Source: Papaver somniferum
Lineage: Eukaryota > Streptophyta > Magnoliopsida > Ranunculales > Papaveraceae
Assembly (NCBI RefSeq): GCF_003573695.1
Contig: NC_039362.1
Location: forward strand, 14,156,063-14,220,062
Direction: 5' to 3'
Length of the DNA stretch: 64,000 nt
Shown here: positions 24,319 to 36,227 of the stretch, piece by piece
How positions within the stretch are numbered: position 1 is the first letter of the stretch
Layout: every line of letters starts with the position of its first letter
Program-made: the position numbers and the translations under genes
The notes under the pieces: generated by a model
Database searches by the model: none
What the model was told of the DNA's origin: nothing
What the model saw: the letters and a program-made list of their open reading frames with translations, nothing else

Positions 24319-25059
24319 ACACTAGAAAAATAAAATTAAAAAGAAAAAAATCCTTAAAGGAAGTGAAGTTCTATGCAAACACAAACAAGGCTGACTCCAC
24401 CACAACAAACCTACTGATTTGTAGCAAACAAAAAGCATGATGTCTCCAGTTAGATTGTTTCTAGACCAGCTTCTAATCCTTCAAAAGGGAATTCATTACA
24501 ATTTCAGCAAACCTCTCTGGAATCAATCTGAGTTAAAGTAAGCTAAATAGAGACGAGGGAAGCTCAGTGGAGCTTTGATACCCAAGGCCTCACCGGCATT
24601 ACAAGGCGGCGTATTCAACTTACAGAAACCATCATGAACTTCGAAGTGTGGATGGTTGATTTTTGACAAAGGCTAAATTCGTAAACTCATAATTATACAA
24701 AACTATGATTCAGCAATCAGACGTGAGTATCGAGACACGAGTCTCTCATCGAATTCTCAACAGAGAGTACTTTCTCTCAGAGTACATGTAGATATGTAGT
24801 CTCACGACTGGACAACGTCATATCTCATGAATACTGAATACTTTAAGTGATTATTTCTATATAGCATCACGTGATGGACGGCTCTTAGACAGCTTGCTCT
24901 GCTAGTATAGAGCGATAACGTCTTCAGGAACAAACAACGAGTTTACCCTGACTATATAAAGGATATGACTTACCGACAAGCTCATATCGGGATGATTAAT
25001 GCTCCTAGACAGCTTTCTCTGCTAGTATAGAGCCACAAAGTTAATTATTCCTAATTACA

Positions 25060-25420
25060 ATCGCTCTTATTCCATGGTCGAATCCACGACTGGTCCCATG
25101 GAATGACAATAACAATTGTTCTGATTCTATGATCGAATCCACAGCTTGATCTCATAGAATAGAAATAACTATATTATCTCATTACTCCGATTTCATGATC
25201 GAATCCACAATTGGTCTCATAAATGGTAATAGATAAACCTTAATTACTCTGATTCTATGGTCGAATCTACGATCCCATGGAATGGTAATGCTCACTTTAT
25301 TATTCTGAATTCGTAGTCGAATCCTCAGCTGATCCTATGAATTAATAATAAACATCTTATTACTCAATTTTATGAATTATTCTCCACTGAATTCTACAAT
25401 TAGTAATAAATAATCAACAA
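25060..25420. repeat. Tandem inverted-pair (hairpin) array
   Basis: About five units of 60-65 bp. Each has ATTC(C/T)ATGGTCGAATCCAC followed by a short spacer and the complement (GGTCCCATGGAAT), so single units could fold as hairpins. Units are diverged. Confidence 0.7.
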
Positions 25421-25599
25421 CCGGGCGTCTGAGCTATCTCTAAGTAAGCCCCGATTCAAATAGTGAAGGTGTATTCAACGATGATACACTAACAGTCACC
25501 GCACGAACGAGTATTTCAAAAATACAACGAAACGATGAACCTATGCAAAATAGAGAAGAAAATAATAAATAATTAAAATATTAACCAGGGTGCTAGGAG

Positions 25600-26420
25600 C
25601 ACGGACACACGACCGACCGACCGTGTCATGGTTAATCCCACGCCAATTTTATATTTTTAATACATTTTTATTATGTTCCATGATTTGATGAAAATTCTCT
25701 CATTTTATCAAATCTCCTTCGTCTTGAGGAAACTTCTCGGTTTCATGGTACTTCCATAAATCCATAAAAAATAATATAAAATTAAGGAAAGGAGTGTGGG
25801 GCATGACCATTGGCCAACCGGCCATGCCTTGGTCCCAACCGGCCCCACACCCACGGTTCCTTATTATTTTATTATTATTGTTATTATTATTTCTCTAATT
25901 TCATGAAAAAACTCCTTGATTTCATGGTATTTTGCACAAATCATCAAACAATAATAAAATAAAATAAATTATGAAAACTTGTGGGACCGGGCCTTGGCCG
26001 GCCGGCCATGCCCTAGCTGGTCCCACATGCCCCTTTGTTTTATTATTTTATTATTAGTTTTCCTTGAATTCATCAAACTCCTTGATTTCATGGTATTTCT
26101 CTCAAATTAGGAAAAATTCCCTCAAATCATCAAAATACCTAAATATATTAAAAAATTATGAAAACTCGTGGGACCAGACCCAAGCCGGCCGGTCATGCCT
26201 CCACGGTCCCGCACGCCCTTGTTTTTATTATTTTAATATTTTTTGCTTCCCTGAACTCATGAAAACTCCTTCAGTTCATGGAAACTCCCTAAATTCATCA
26301 AATTTCTCAAAATTCATGAATTTTTCATAAAATCATTATAAAATTAGGGAAACTTGTGGGACCGGGCCCAAGCCGGCTGGTCATGCCTTCCACGGCCCCA
26401 CACGCCCTTGTTTTATACAT
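25600..26420. repeat. Tandem array of about 185-bp units with GC-rich palindromic cores
   Basis: Four clear units with GC-rich cores near 25795, 25982, 26168 and 26352 plus a weaker one near 25610. Cores read like GTGGGACCGGGCC...GGTCCCAC and contain GGCCGGCCGG, alternating with AT-rich TTATTATTTTATTATT and CTCCTTGATTTCATGG stretches. Confidence 0.85.
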
Positions 26421-26622
26421 TTTTTAATTTCTTCGTTCTTTTCGCTTTGTCCTTTGACTCCAAATCTTTAAGTAATCACCAACAACTTTGGCAACTTCTT
26501 TTTCTTTCGCTCCAAATTCCAAAAATCTGTAATAAAAAGACAAATACCCAAAAACGTAAAATAGAACAAAAAAAGAAACAAAAACCTAAAGAAAAAATCT
26601 AAAAACTCTAGCCTAAAGACAA

Positions 26623-26641
26623 GTCCGCGTCGACGGCGCCA
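26623..26641 (-). other. Primer binding site of Athila 2, diverged
   Basis: TGGCGCCGTCGACGCGGAC on the minus strand. The first nine bases match the tRNA-Asp end used by Athila; the remainder differs. Followed by the LTR at 26651. Confidence 0.55.
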
Positions 26642-26650
26642 AAAATTTAA

Positions 26651-27264
26651 TGTGTTCTCAAAGTTGTTGTAGTAATAGGTTCGTTGAGACTTGTGAAAGA
26701 AATAGATTTTAGACTTATGAAACTTAAAAATAAAGAAAACTTAATGAAAAATTGATTTCAAGATATTAAAATTAACCAAGACATTGATTCCACTATTACA
26801 CATGAATGAAATATGGTAAATAATCCAGAACTCTAATTATCTTTTAAGTCCCTTTATATCTTAATTCACAAATAATCAGGCATATTCTCAAATATTAATT
26901 GTATTCCCTAATCATAGATTATCAATTGACTAAATAAAGTATAGCCTATCAAATTGAATCACAAGTAATAAAGAAAATTACGCAAACAATTTAAAACTCT
27001 GCAAAAGCAGTGATTGAGTAAATTATAAATTAGAGAAAATAAAATAGTTACCAATTATTCATGCGTAAATAGCTTCCTCATTGCCTTGGTTGTGGGAGAA
27101 TTAGCTCATCGTCATGTTGGAAACACGCTCAAAAATCATTTTTATTGCTCAATGGGTTTACAAATGATGAAAATGGGTGAAAATGATTAAAATCGGGTTT
27201 GTAACAATTATATTTGTTACAAACCGAACTGTTCAGAGAATGATAAAAGGTAACTGTCGTTGTC
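26651..27264 (-). repeat. 5' LTR of Athila 2, inner part (interrupted)
   Basis: Starts TGTGTTCTC beside the PBS and is cut at 27264 by the pol-less Athila-like element. The rest is at 35228-36227. Joined length about 1.6 kb. No gene. Confidence 0.75.
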
Positions 27265-29050
27265 TGGTAGGGTTTTTAAGAAAGCCTACAACTACACCTG
27301 CAAGTATACAGGGTCGAATGTAGCTAGTGATGGGAAGAAAGGGAAAGTCCTCAGGGACTCGGGGGTGCAATAGTTATTTTTCCTAATTCTCTTTACTAAT
27401 TCCTAAGCTAAACAGAGCATGAAATAAATAATAAGTTGTGGATTAAGATGGACAGTGAAATAAGGGGTTTGATTTCACCCTAGTTCATGCTATGCATTCT
27501 CTTATTGAAATGTTAAACACAACTATAGTTCTTTGAAAAGTACTAGTTGTCTTTTTAAGGTACAACTAGTCATAGGCATGTGAATTCAGCATGAAGTTGC
27601 AGCTTAAACTAAGTTCAAGTGTTCCTAAACTTGTTTAACATTCTAAGGCTTTTGTCAAAGTATTACACAGCAGGGCTAGGGCAAATGAAACTATCCTAAG
27701 AACAAATCATAAGAACAAAACATAACATAACATAACATAACATAAACATGAGCTTAATGTAAATTGTAACAATCACACAATCAAATTCAATACATGTTGG
27801 AGTTCTGAACAGCTAATATTAACAATGCATTTGAGTTGAGAATCATGGAATTGAAAAGATTGATAAACCCTCAAAGCTAACAGTTCATGGAAATAACAAA
27901 ACAAAATTATTCTACTGATGCTCTGGTTAATCCAGGCATGACTTCTAACACACACCCATCATCCCTATTTATACAACAATCCAAAATTAGGGTTAACACC
28001 CTTTTCCCCAAAACAGTGAAATTAGGGTTTCCTGTTGAGAAATAGGAATCGAAATTACTCACCTAACAGCTCTGATTTCTTCCCTATAGTCTCGACCCAT
28101 GCTTCCTTATCGTCTTCTGCTCCTTCCCATGCTTCAATTACATCCATCTGATCAACTTATTTCACCAACTCCACAGCTAGGGATTAGAGGTGTGAAAATG
28201 GGTGAAATTAGTCGTTGAGAGGGATATAGGACGTGATATAGGGGATGGGTTTAGTTGGTAGGAGCCATGATGGCTTTGGTGGTGGATGTGGTGGTGGATA
28301 TGGTGGTGGCAGACGGAGCAGGTGGTGGTGATGGCGACAGCGTCGCTGTGCAGAGAAGGGAGGAGAAGAAGATGGGTTCGATATTTTTGGAGTAGGGGGT
28401 GTTTGGTTGGGTTAATAGATTTGGGTTCTTGGGTGTTGAGAAGGCTCATCAAGTCTTGATGTTTGGATGGTAAAATGCGTAGGATGAAAAGATGAAAGAA
28501 TGATCCAACGGCTCGATGGAAATGGATATGAAGCGACCTTTGGATCTGGGATACATCAAAACTGACGGTCTGAGATGGAGTTAGGTGCTATAGTGTTAGA
28601 CAGGAACATCAAAACTCGATGTACTTTGATGGAGCGACCGTTGGATGATGGAATGGATTCAATCTGACGGTGAAGGAGAGAAACCGGTTTGGGTATTGAT
28701 TTTAGGCTTAGAAAATGGGTTTGGGCTTAAACAATCTTGAGCCCACTTCTTCTTTAAGAACAATTTCTTCCTTTGTGAGCCCATTTTCATCCTTGAGTCT
28801 TCCATACCGCATTCTGCACTTCTTTTCCTCTAGAGTTTCCGTCGGCTTTCTCCGTGTCTTTGCACTTTTCGCTCCGCAACTCATCTAGTCTTTATTTATT
28901 ACCTAAAAATGCAAAATTAATTAATAAAAATATTTATTCTTGAAAACAAAGAAAATAAAGAATATGGGATAAAATGTAGAATTAATGCACAAAAGATGAG
29001 TTAAATGCCAAGAAAAATATATAGAAATATGCACTTTTTAGCACTCATCA
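27265..29050 (-). repeat. 3' LTR of the pol-less Athila-like element
   Basis: Plus-strand ends TGGTAGGG...ACTCATCA. Contains TATAAATA on the minus strand (27967-27974), a CATAA repeat (27720-27745), a GGTGGTGGAT repeat near 28280-28320, and CCAACGG motifs (28502, 28637). Confidence 0.92.
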
Positions 29051-30443
29051 AATACCCCCAAACCTGAATTTTACTTGTTCTCAAGTAAAACAAAACTAAG
29101 GAAATCCTACCTATACCATTGTCGCTGGTCTCTCGATTGCATTTAGCGAATGCAATAAACCTTTTAAACCACTAAGTGTCCCTAGTGGACGAGTGAAGTC
29201 TCGTGAAGGTTTGCTTAGAACGTACCTACAAAGTTCTAGGTCAAAATATAAGCTCAGATTCCATCAAATGTGACATGTGCAAGTCAGTTTAAGCTCACAG
29301 CAAAATGGAGATGTCAATCTAGCTATCAAAGGCACAATCCTAGCACTGATAACAAATAAAGACATGTGATAAGAGTGTAAAGTGTATCAACACATGTGTA
29401 AAGAAAGATCGGATGTTATGACTACTAATCACCAAGAGATAGTTTCTCAGGCTAAGAACCGAGGTCGAAATCTAGCTAGCTGTCCGGACTTTACGAGAAT
29501 TGTGAATGAGTTGGAGGTATTTCACAATTACTCGCGTTGTACATTAATGGCATGCACCCTTCCTTGCTTACTATAATACAACAAAAGATGACTCTTTACA
29601 TGACTCTTATTTACATTGACTACTCTCTTTTATTTTTGGAACAAGAGAGGATGGAATTGATAAATACTTGATTTTTTATTTATTTTTTTTGATTTTTTTC
29701 TGAATATATACATCGTTTTTTTTTTAACACTTGCTAACACTTTTGATACATAACAAAAAGAAACAAAAAATTACATGACACTTTGCAAGAGGTAGCCCTT
29801 TTTGATGCACCCAGTTAAATTCGATGGTTGTCTTTCTTAATGTAACCTCCACCTTCTATCCCAACCAACCAAAGAACAATCTAGTCAAGTTTCGTTCAGT
29901 ATTCTAAAGTGATTGGCAATCATGACTTCTGATAGAACACCTCAAGGATGATGCTATACATGTATTGGTAGATCGTGCGCGTGCAAATTTCTTATCACTA
30001 TGTGAATTGTGCTAGAATCAGGGTGCCTAAATATCTAGACTAAGACTCCTAAAAATTACATATTTGCACAAGAGTCAATATTTCAAGGTAAATGAGCTCC
30101 ATTTTTATAATTTTTTTTTTTTTGGAATTTTTAATTTTTTCAAAAAGGAGTTCTTGTTTTCAATTATGGCATATTATCAAAGTATCTACTTTTCACCACC
30201 AAACCTAAACTAAACATTGTCCTCAATGTTTCAAAATATGAACAAAATTATAATACAACATATGAAGAGGATCATGTTGAGTAGAGAAAAAGGAAAGAGA
30301 ATACCCAATTTCGGCGAAAGTAATATTAGAACTCCGTTATTCAAGGCAAGAATCCAACATATGTCAGCCGAGATCATATTGGATTAGCATAATATATACA
30401 AAAGGAACAAAAGGGTTTTTTTTTTAAAAAAAATAAAATAAAT
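29051..30443 (-). other. PPT and 3' non-coding part of the pol-less Athila-like element
   Basis: The PPT reads GTTTGGGGGTATT (29051-29063, minus) directly before the LTR. The rest is AT-rich with T runs near 29690 and 30110; no supported gene. Another CCCCAAACCTG at 30600 lies inside the coding frame. Confidence 0.7.
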
Positions 30444-30938
30444 TTAATCTACTGGATTATGTACAAAAAATTCACCATACACCAATAATCTAAAGAGTTG
30501 AGGATCAACCCAAAAGACGAAGTGTAGAGGTTTCAACAGCTTCACACAAATATAACAGGAAATAAACGCAAGTGAAACTGTGAAACAAAATGAGCTACCC
30601 CCAAACCTGGATTTTTCAACGGACAAAATTTTGGAAACAAAATCTCGCAGTTTTGGGGGTTCATCATGCACAAGGTCTAGCTCGAAATGAACTGTGCTAG
30701 GGACGGGCAAACATGCTAATTCCAACTGTGGCTCCTCAAAGATATTATACTTAGATGCAAAATAGTCCAAAAGGACTTGGGAAGCACACAGTTCCAAACC
30801 TAGATTAGGGACTCTCAGAAAAGTCGGTTTGACAATATGGGTACTAACCAAATCTAGGTTGGGTGGAAGGCCATCAGATTGTGACTTATGTAGGAAGATA
30901 GGCACATCATTACTAATCACATCAACATCTCCTAAGTC
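30444..30938 (-). pseudogene. Downstream part of the element's frame, after an in-frame TAA; possible membrane segment
   Basis: Same frame as the 411-residue ORF, directly after its TAA, about 164 codons. It includes a hydrophobic stretch (SSFCFTVSLAFISCYICV) followed by KLLKPLHFVFWVDPQLFRLL near the C-terminus, consistent with one membrane helix. I do not recognise the domain. Athila elements often carry an env-like third ORF, but similarity to one was not tested. Confidence 0.55.
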
Positions 30939-32174
30939 TTATACACGTGTCACAACATGCTCACAATCATCAAACAAATTGGCAAGATCACAATCAGAGT
31001 CATCAACATCATTAACAGATTTATTCTCATGCATCGGCAAATCAGGAGAAATATCACAATGTGACCTAGGTAGAGAATCAGACACATCAAATATATTTTC
31101 ATGCATATTAACATTAGTGTCTACAGAAGATTCAACTATTCCTATGTCATGCTCATCTTCACAGAATAATTGTACGAATCCCATGTCAATATCAAAATCA
31201 TATGAATTACAATGAGTATTAGAAAGAACAACATTCATGAAGGTCGAGGGCGAGAAGCCATATGTTTTTGAACCAACAGGCTCCACAATATTTTCATGTT
31301 CTTCTAACATATCATCATAATCATCATAATCATCATCATGGTAGCATGCATATTGGTCCTCATTAACAGTGGTGGTGTCATTAGTCGATTCGTGTTCCTC
31401 TAAATTAGGTTCATATTCAACATCATTTACAAGAATGGGACTAGACACTTCATTAGGGACAACATACATTTCCTCATGAATTTCCTCCTTTTGTAGGTGA
31501 AGCAAAATCTGATCTAAACATGCCTGAATTCGTGATGTAGATCTATCGAAGTTTTGCTCACTGAGTGCTTCTAGGGTGGAGTCTAAATTCATGGGAGTAC
31601 AAAATTCTTCATGTTCAAATTGTGGTGAATGGTACATGTGTGCATGGTCATTAGGGTTTACAAAATATTGATAGCAACCCTCAAAGGATTGATTATGGTC
31701 CCAATGACTACCATTCTCACAATTTATGGGCATTTCATACCTTGGATTTTCTCTAGATTGCCTAAAATTATGCAAAATATGACAATTCTCAACAGGGTGG
31801 TCTAAACTACCACATGCGGGACATGCATAGATTTCAGGTTGCCTAAGAAAATTAGATGTGACAGATTCCTCATGTGATTGCATTTCTAAAGCTGCGATTC
31901 GAGCTTCTAATTGATCGATCAGTGATGATTGTGTGAGTGAGGCACTAGCAAAATGTTCATTTTCACGTTGTGATGAATGATGCATGTGTGAATAGTTATT
32001 AGGGTTCATGTATTGAGGCTCGGGACTTTGAAAATGTCCATAATAATTCCTATAACTATTGACATCATGGTCTATGGGAGGTTCATAACGTGGAGTATGT
32101 CCATACGCAAGTTCTCTAAGGGATTTGTTGTATTCCCCAACTGTAGACCAAGATCTAGACATGATTTGGATCAA
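30939..32174 (-). CDS. Gag-like protein of the pol-less Athila-like element (411 aa)
   Basis: Open for 411 residues; a likely start is the ATG that begins MSRSWSTVGEY (residue 5 of the open frame). It has a short coiled region (about 80-100, LIDQLEARIAALEMQ) and a CCHC knuckle (C118, C121, H126, C131, CPACGSLDHPVENC). An internal duplication is visible: NPNNYSHMHHSSQ near 57 and NPNDHAHMYHSPQ near 172. The C-terminal third is very acidic with a DDDYDDYDD run. There is no capsid core like that of Athila 1 gag and no enzyme motif. The frame resumes after the TAA for another 164 codons. Probably an RNA-binding structural protein; function inferred from the knuckle and the context only. Confidence 0.7.
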   Translation of the reverse strand: MIQIMSRSWSTVGEYNKSLRELAYGHTPRYEPPIDHDVNSYRNYYGHFQSPEPQYMNPNNYSHMHHSSQRENEHFASASLTQSSLIDQLEARIAALEMQSHEESVTSNFLRQPEIYACPACGSLDHPVENCHILHNFRQSRENPRYEMPINCENGSHWDHNQSFEGCYQYFVNPNDHAHMYHSPQFEHEEFCTPMNLDSTLEALSEQNFDRSTSRIQACLDQILLHLQKEEIHEEMYVVPNEVSSPILVNDVEYEPNLEEHESTNDTTTVNEDQYACYHDDDYDDYDDMLEEHENIVEPVGSKTYGFSPSTFMNVVLSNTHCNSYDFDIDMGFVQLFCEDEHDIGIVESSVDTNVNMHENIFDVSDSLPRSHCDISPDLPMHENKSVNDVDDSDCDLANLFDDCEHVVTRV

Positions 32175-33424
32175 AAGCTAAATAACTATGTTACAAAGCC
32201 CAAAATTTGGTTTTTTAATGGGTTTGGATTTTTGGGAAAAATTTGGTTTTTTAATTTGAAGTAAAAATTTTGGTTTTAGTATTGGGAGCAAGCCCACATT
32301 GGTGGGAGAAATTGCTTTGCCAAGGGAAGGCGAACAAGCCCACAATGTGTATGCAAACTGAAGCCCAATGTAGCTTTTGAGATAGCCCAATTGTTGCTTG
32401 TTTGGTCTGCGGCCCAGTTGGGCTTTTAAAAGTTCAGTTTTTCTAATTTAAAACTACAGGCCCAAATCAATCTAACACCACAAGCCTACAAGCAATTAAA
32501 CAAACAAGCCCACAAGAAATTAATTACAAACCCAACAGAAAAATGGAAAAAATTATTACAAGCCCACAAATTAAAAATGGAAGCCCACAGGTTGGGTTCT
32601 CTTAATGGGTTTAGGCTTACTTGCTTAAGCACAGCCCAGCTGCTCAGTTTGGTTGCAAAAGCCCAGTTGGGCTTTGGATTATCCTAAGCTTTGGCTTCAA
32701 CACTCAAGGCCCAGTTGGGCTTTGGTCTTTCTTCTTTGGCTTGTATTACAGACCAGTTTGGCTTGGTACAAATCAGCAGCCCAGTTGAGCTTGGGTTCTA
32801 GCTGCAGCTTTGGTTCAGCAAGTTTCATCCTTAGCAGCACAGCAACAGGTGCAGAAGGCAGCAGCAGTTAGCAGCAACAGGCAGCAACAGGGGAAAGTAA
32901 CAGCCTCAGTTCCACCAGTTCACCAGCAACAGCAGAGGCAGTGCAAGCAGCAGCAGCACCAGGGGAAGATTCAGCAACAAAGGTGCAAATGGGCTAAGCA
33001 GTTCACCAGCAACAGCAGAGGCAGTGCAAGCAGCAGCAGCACCAGGGGAAGATTCAGCAACAAAGGTGCAAATGGGCTAAGCAGTTCACAGCAGTGCACT
33101 AAAGCAACAGGCAAGAAGATGCTCTGATGCTGTGCAAGAACAGCAAGCAAACAACTAGATGAAGATGCAAACAGCAAGAATGCAATGTAAACAGCAAATG
33201 ATGCAAGTGCAGCTGCAAGCTAAGAGCAACAGCAAGCAAATGAGCAAGGAAAGAAAAACAACAGAAGCTGTTAAGAACAGCAAGAACAGCAAGGGAAAAT
33301 GATGCAAATATGAAAAATTATGCAAAGATGAAAATGCAAGTTATGATGAGCTAAATGATTATACTAAATGCAAGATATGCAAATGAAAGAAAGCAAGGAA
33401 AAACAGCAACCACACAATGCCAAG
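32175..33424 (-). other. Leader of the pol-less Athila-like element
   Basis: No gene. It repeats AGCCCAGTTGGGCTTT (32410, 32660, 32710) like the leader of Athila 1, then CAG/CAA-rich DNA. A perfect or near-perfect direct repeat of about 75 bp (around 32920-32995 and 33000-33075, both with AAGATTCAGCAACAAAGG) lies within it. Confidence 0.7.
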
Positions 33425-33442
33425 TCCCCGGCAGCGGCGCCA
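33425..33442 (-). other. Primer binding site, tRNA-Asp type (pol-less Athila-like)
   Basis: Reads TGGCGCCGCTGCCGGGGA on the minus strand, identical to the Athila 1 PBS. Confidence 0.9.
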
Positions 33443-33448
33443 AAAACT

Positions 33449-35222
33449 TGGTAGGGTTTTTAAGAAAGCCTACAACTACACCTGCAAGTATACAGGGTCG
33501 AATGTAGCTAGTGATGGGAAGAAAGGGAAAGTCCTCAGGGACTCGGGGGTGCAATAGTTATTTTTCCTAATTCTCTTTACTAATTCCTAAGCTAAACAGA
33601 GCATGAAATAAATAATAAGTTGTTGATTAAGATGGACAGTGAAATAAGGGGTTTGATTTCACCCTAGTTCATGATATGCATTCTCTTATTGAAATGTTAA
33701 ACACAACTATAGTTCTTTGAAAAGTACTAGTTGTCTTTTTAAGGTACAACTAGTCATAGGAATGTGAATTCAGCATGAAGTTGCATCTTAAACTAAGTTC
33801 AAGTGTTCCTAAACTTGTTTAACATTCTAAGGCTTTTGTCAAAGTATTACACAGCAGGGCTAGGGCAAATGAAACTATCCTAAGAACAAATCATAAGAAC
33901 AAAACATAACATAACATAACATAACATAAACATGAGATTAATGTAAATTGTAACAATCACACAATCAAATTCAATACATGTTGGAGTTCTAAACAGCTAA
34001 TATTAACAATGCATTTGAGTTGAGAATCATGGAATTGAAAAGATTGATAAACCCTCAAAGCTAACAGTTCATGGAAATAACAAAACTAAACTATTCTACT
34101 GATGCTCTGGTTAATCCAGGCAAGACTTCTAACACACGCCCATCATCCCTATTTATACAACAATCCAAAATTAGGGTTAACACCCTTTTCCCCAAAACAG
34201 TGAAATTAGGGTTTCCTATTGAGAAATAGGAATCGAAATTACTCACCTAACAGCTCTGATTTCTTCCTTATAGTCTCGACCCATGCTTCCTTATCGTCTT
34301 CTGCTCCTTCCCATGCTTCAATTACATCCATCTCATCAACTTATTTCACCAACTCCACAGCTAGGGATTAGAGGTGTGAAAATGGGTGAAATTAGTCGTT
34401 GAGAGGGATATAGGACGTGATATAGGGGATGGGTTTAGTTGGTAGGAGCCATGATGGCTTTGGTGGTGGATGTGGTGGTGGCAGACAGAGCAGGTGGTGG
34501 TGATGGCGACAGCGTCGCTGTGCAGAGAAGGGAGGAGAAGAAGATGGGTTCGATATTTTTGGAATAGGGGGTGTTTGGTTGGGTTAATAGATTTGGGTTC
34601 TTGGGTGTTGAGAAGGCTCATCAAGTCTTGATGTTTGGATGGTGAAAGGCGTAGGATGAAAAGATGAAAGAATGATGCAACGGCTCGATGGAAATGGATA
34701 TGAAGCGACCTTTGGATCTGGGATACATCAAAACTGACGGTCTGAGATGGAGTTAGGTGCTATAGTGTTAGACAGGAACATCAAAACTCGATGCACTCTG
34801 ATGGAGCGACCGTTGGATGATGGAATGGATTCAATCTGACGGTGAAGGAGAGAAACGGGTTTGGGTATTGATTTTAGGCTTAGAAAATGGGTTTGGGCTT
34901 AAACAATCTTGAGCCCACTTCTTCTTTAAGAACAATTTCTTCCTTTATGAGCCCATTTTCATCCTTGAGTCTTCCATACCGCATTCTGCACTTCTTTTCC
35001 TCTAGAGTTTCCACCGGCTTTCTCCGTGTCTTTGCACTTTTCGCTCCGCAACTCATCTAGTCTTTATTTATTACCTAATAATGCAAAATTAATTAATAAA
35101 AATATTTATTCTTGAAAACAAAGAAAATACAGAATATGGGATAAAATGTAGAATTAATGCACAAAAGATGAGTTAAATGCCAAGAAAAATATATAGAAAT
35201 ATGCACTTTTTAGCACTCATCA
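33449..35222 (-). repeat. 5' LTR of the pol-less Athila-like element
   Basis: Partner of 27265-29050 and lacking its 12-bp GGATATGGTGGT insertion. TATAAATA on the minus strand at 34150-34157. Confidence 0.92.
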
Positions 35223-35227
35223 TTGTC

Positions 35228-36227
35228 ACTGTAGCAAAACGACTGTCTCTGAGGGTCATTGTTCTTCGTGTTCTTGGACAGCAGCAGAAATGGTGACTCT
35301 CTGCAAGTCCAATTTTTCACCTCTGTGATGTTCTAAATTCTACCCAAACTCTCCGTCCCCGCTCTACTGCTCCTCTACACCTTATATAGCCTCTCATGCA
35401 CAAGAAATCTCCTCCATAACTCCATATAATTCTCCATTACTCGGCATTAAGGAAAATATTCTCGGGAATATCTTCTTACCTTTTCAATCTCTTGCACGCA
35501 TTGAATTGCTTCAAACACGCTCCATACACACTACAGAAGAGGTTTATAACGCTGTAAACTCGTGCAGGGCTGAAATATCCACACATCTTCCACAAGAAAA
35601 CCCGAGTTTTCTTTCACTCCCCTGTTTGAGTTCAAGTTCATGTTGCGGCCAATTTCTTTGATTATGATTGACTTACCAGTCCTGTTTAGCTGAAACAGGC
35701 CCGATACAATCTATTGTAGCACTTGAATCCTTCTAAAAATCCTCCAAATCCAAAACAGGGAGAATAAAGATGGACTTTCCCTATTTTGCTTCCACATGAT
35801 TCCAGACAAAACTATTTGATTCTGAAGATCATAACACGCTTGTTAATCTCCTAAAGTCATCCCGTGCAAAACCAGCCATTGAGTCTCGCAAAATCATCCC
35901 AAAATCTCGAACAAAAATTCTTCCCGTGACGGCACAAATTCCCGCCAAAATTGGAAATTCAGACGAAGGGGATGAAGGTCCCCTTAACCAGCTGCTTGGG
36001 TGTAATTGGGGTACCCCTTAGTAATTGAGGTGCCCCTTATCCAATTTGGGGGTCCGTTTAGCAAATGTCATCCAGGGTACTCCGAGTCATTTTTCGAGCC
36101 GATTTTTCCAACAATGTTTATTTCCAAAAAACACCTACAAACACATAAAACACCATAATAAGTACAAAATCAAGTGCCAACAATACAGAAAATTGAGGAC
36201 AACTTAAACACAAAAATATGTCTATCA
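35228..36227 (-). repeat. 5' LTR of Athila 2, outer part
   Basis: Continues the LTR interrupted at 27264 and ends CTATCA at 36227; on the minus strand the LTR starts TGATAGACATATTTTTGTG. A TATATAAG element (minus) lies at 35382-35389. No gene. Short GGTACCCC/GGTGCCCC repeats at 35975-36030. Confidence 0.75.

Larger units (their letters stand above)
24319..26622 (-). other. Athila 2 leader, repeat-rich, no gene
   Basis: The space between gag and PBS of Athila 2. It holds a direct repeat of TAGACAGCTT(G/T)CTCTGCTAG (near 24890 and 25009), the hairpin array at 25060-25420 and the 185-bp array at 25600-26420, listed separately. The remainder is AT-rich without features. Confidence 0.75.
27265..35222 (-). 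mobile_element. Pol-less Athila-like LTR retrotransposon with perfect target duplication
   Basis: LTRs 27265-29050 (1786 bp) and 33449-35222 (1774 bp), TTGTC at 27260-27264 and 35223-35227, PBS at 33425-33442 and PPT at 29051. Direction minus. LTRs differ by about 26 substitutions by eye plus one 12-bp indel near 28290, about 1.5 percent, so this is one of the youngest insertions here. The 4.4 kb interior has one long frame with a CCHC knuckle and no protease, RT or integrase motif. Class: non-autonomous gag-type (TR-GAG-like) element, likely served by Athila 1 relatives with matching LTR ends, PBS and leader motifs. Confidence 0.92.

Noticed and set aside
28177..28452. His/Ser-rich minus-strand frame repeated at 34361-34624
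   Set aside because: Lies inside the two LTRs of the pol-less Athila-like element and differs by the 12-bp LTR indel; U3 sequence, not a supported gene.
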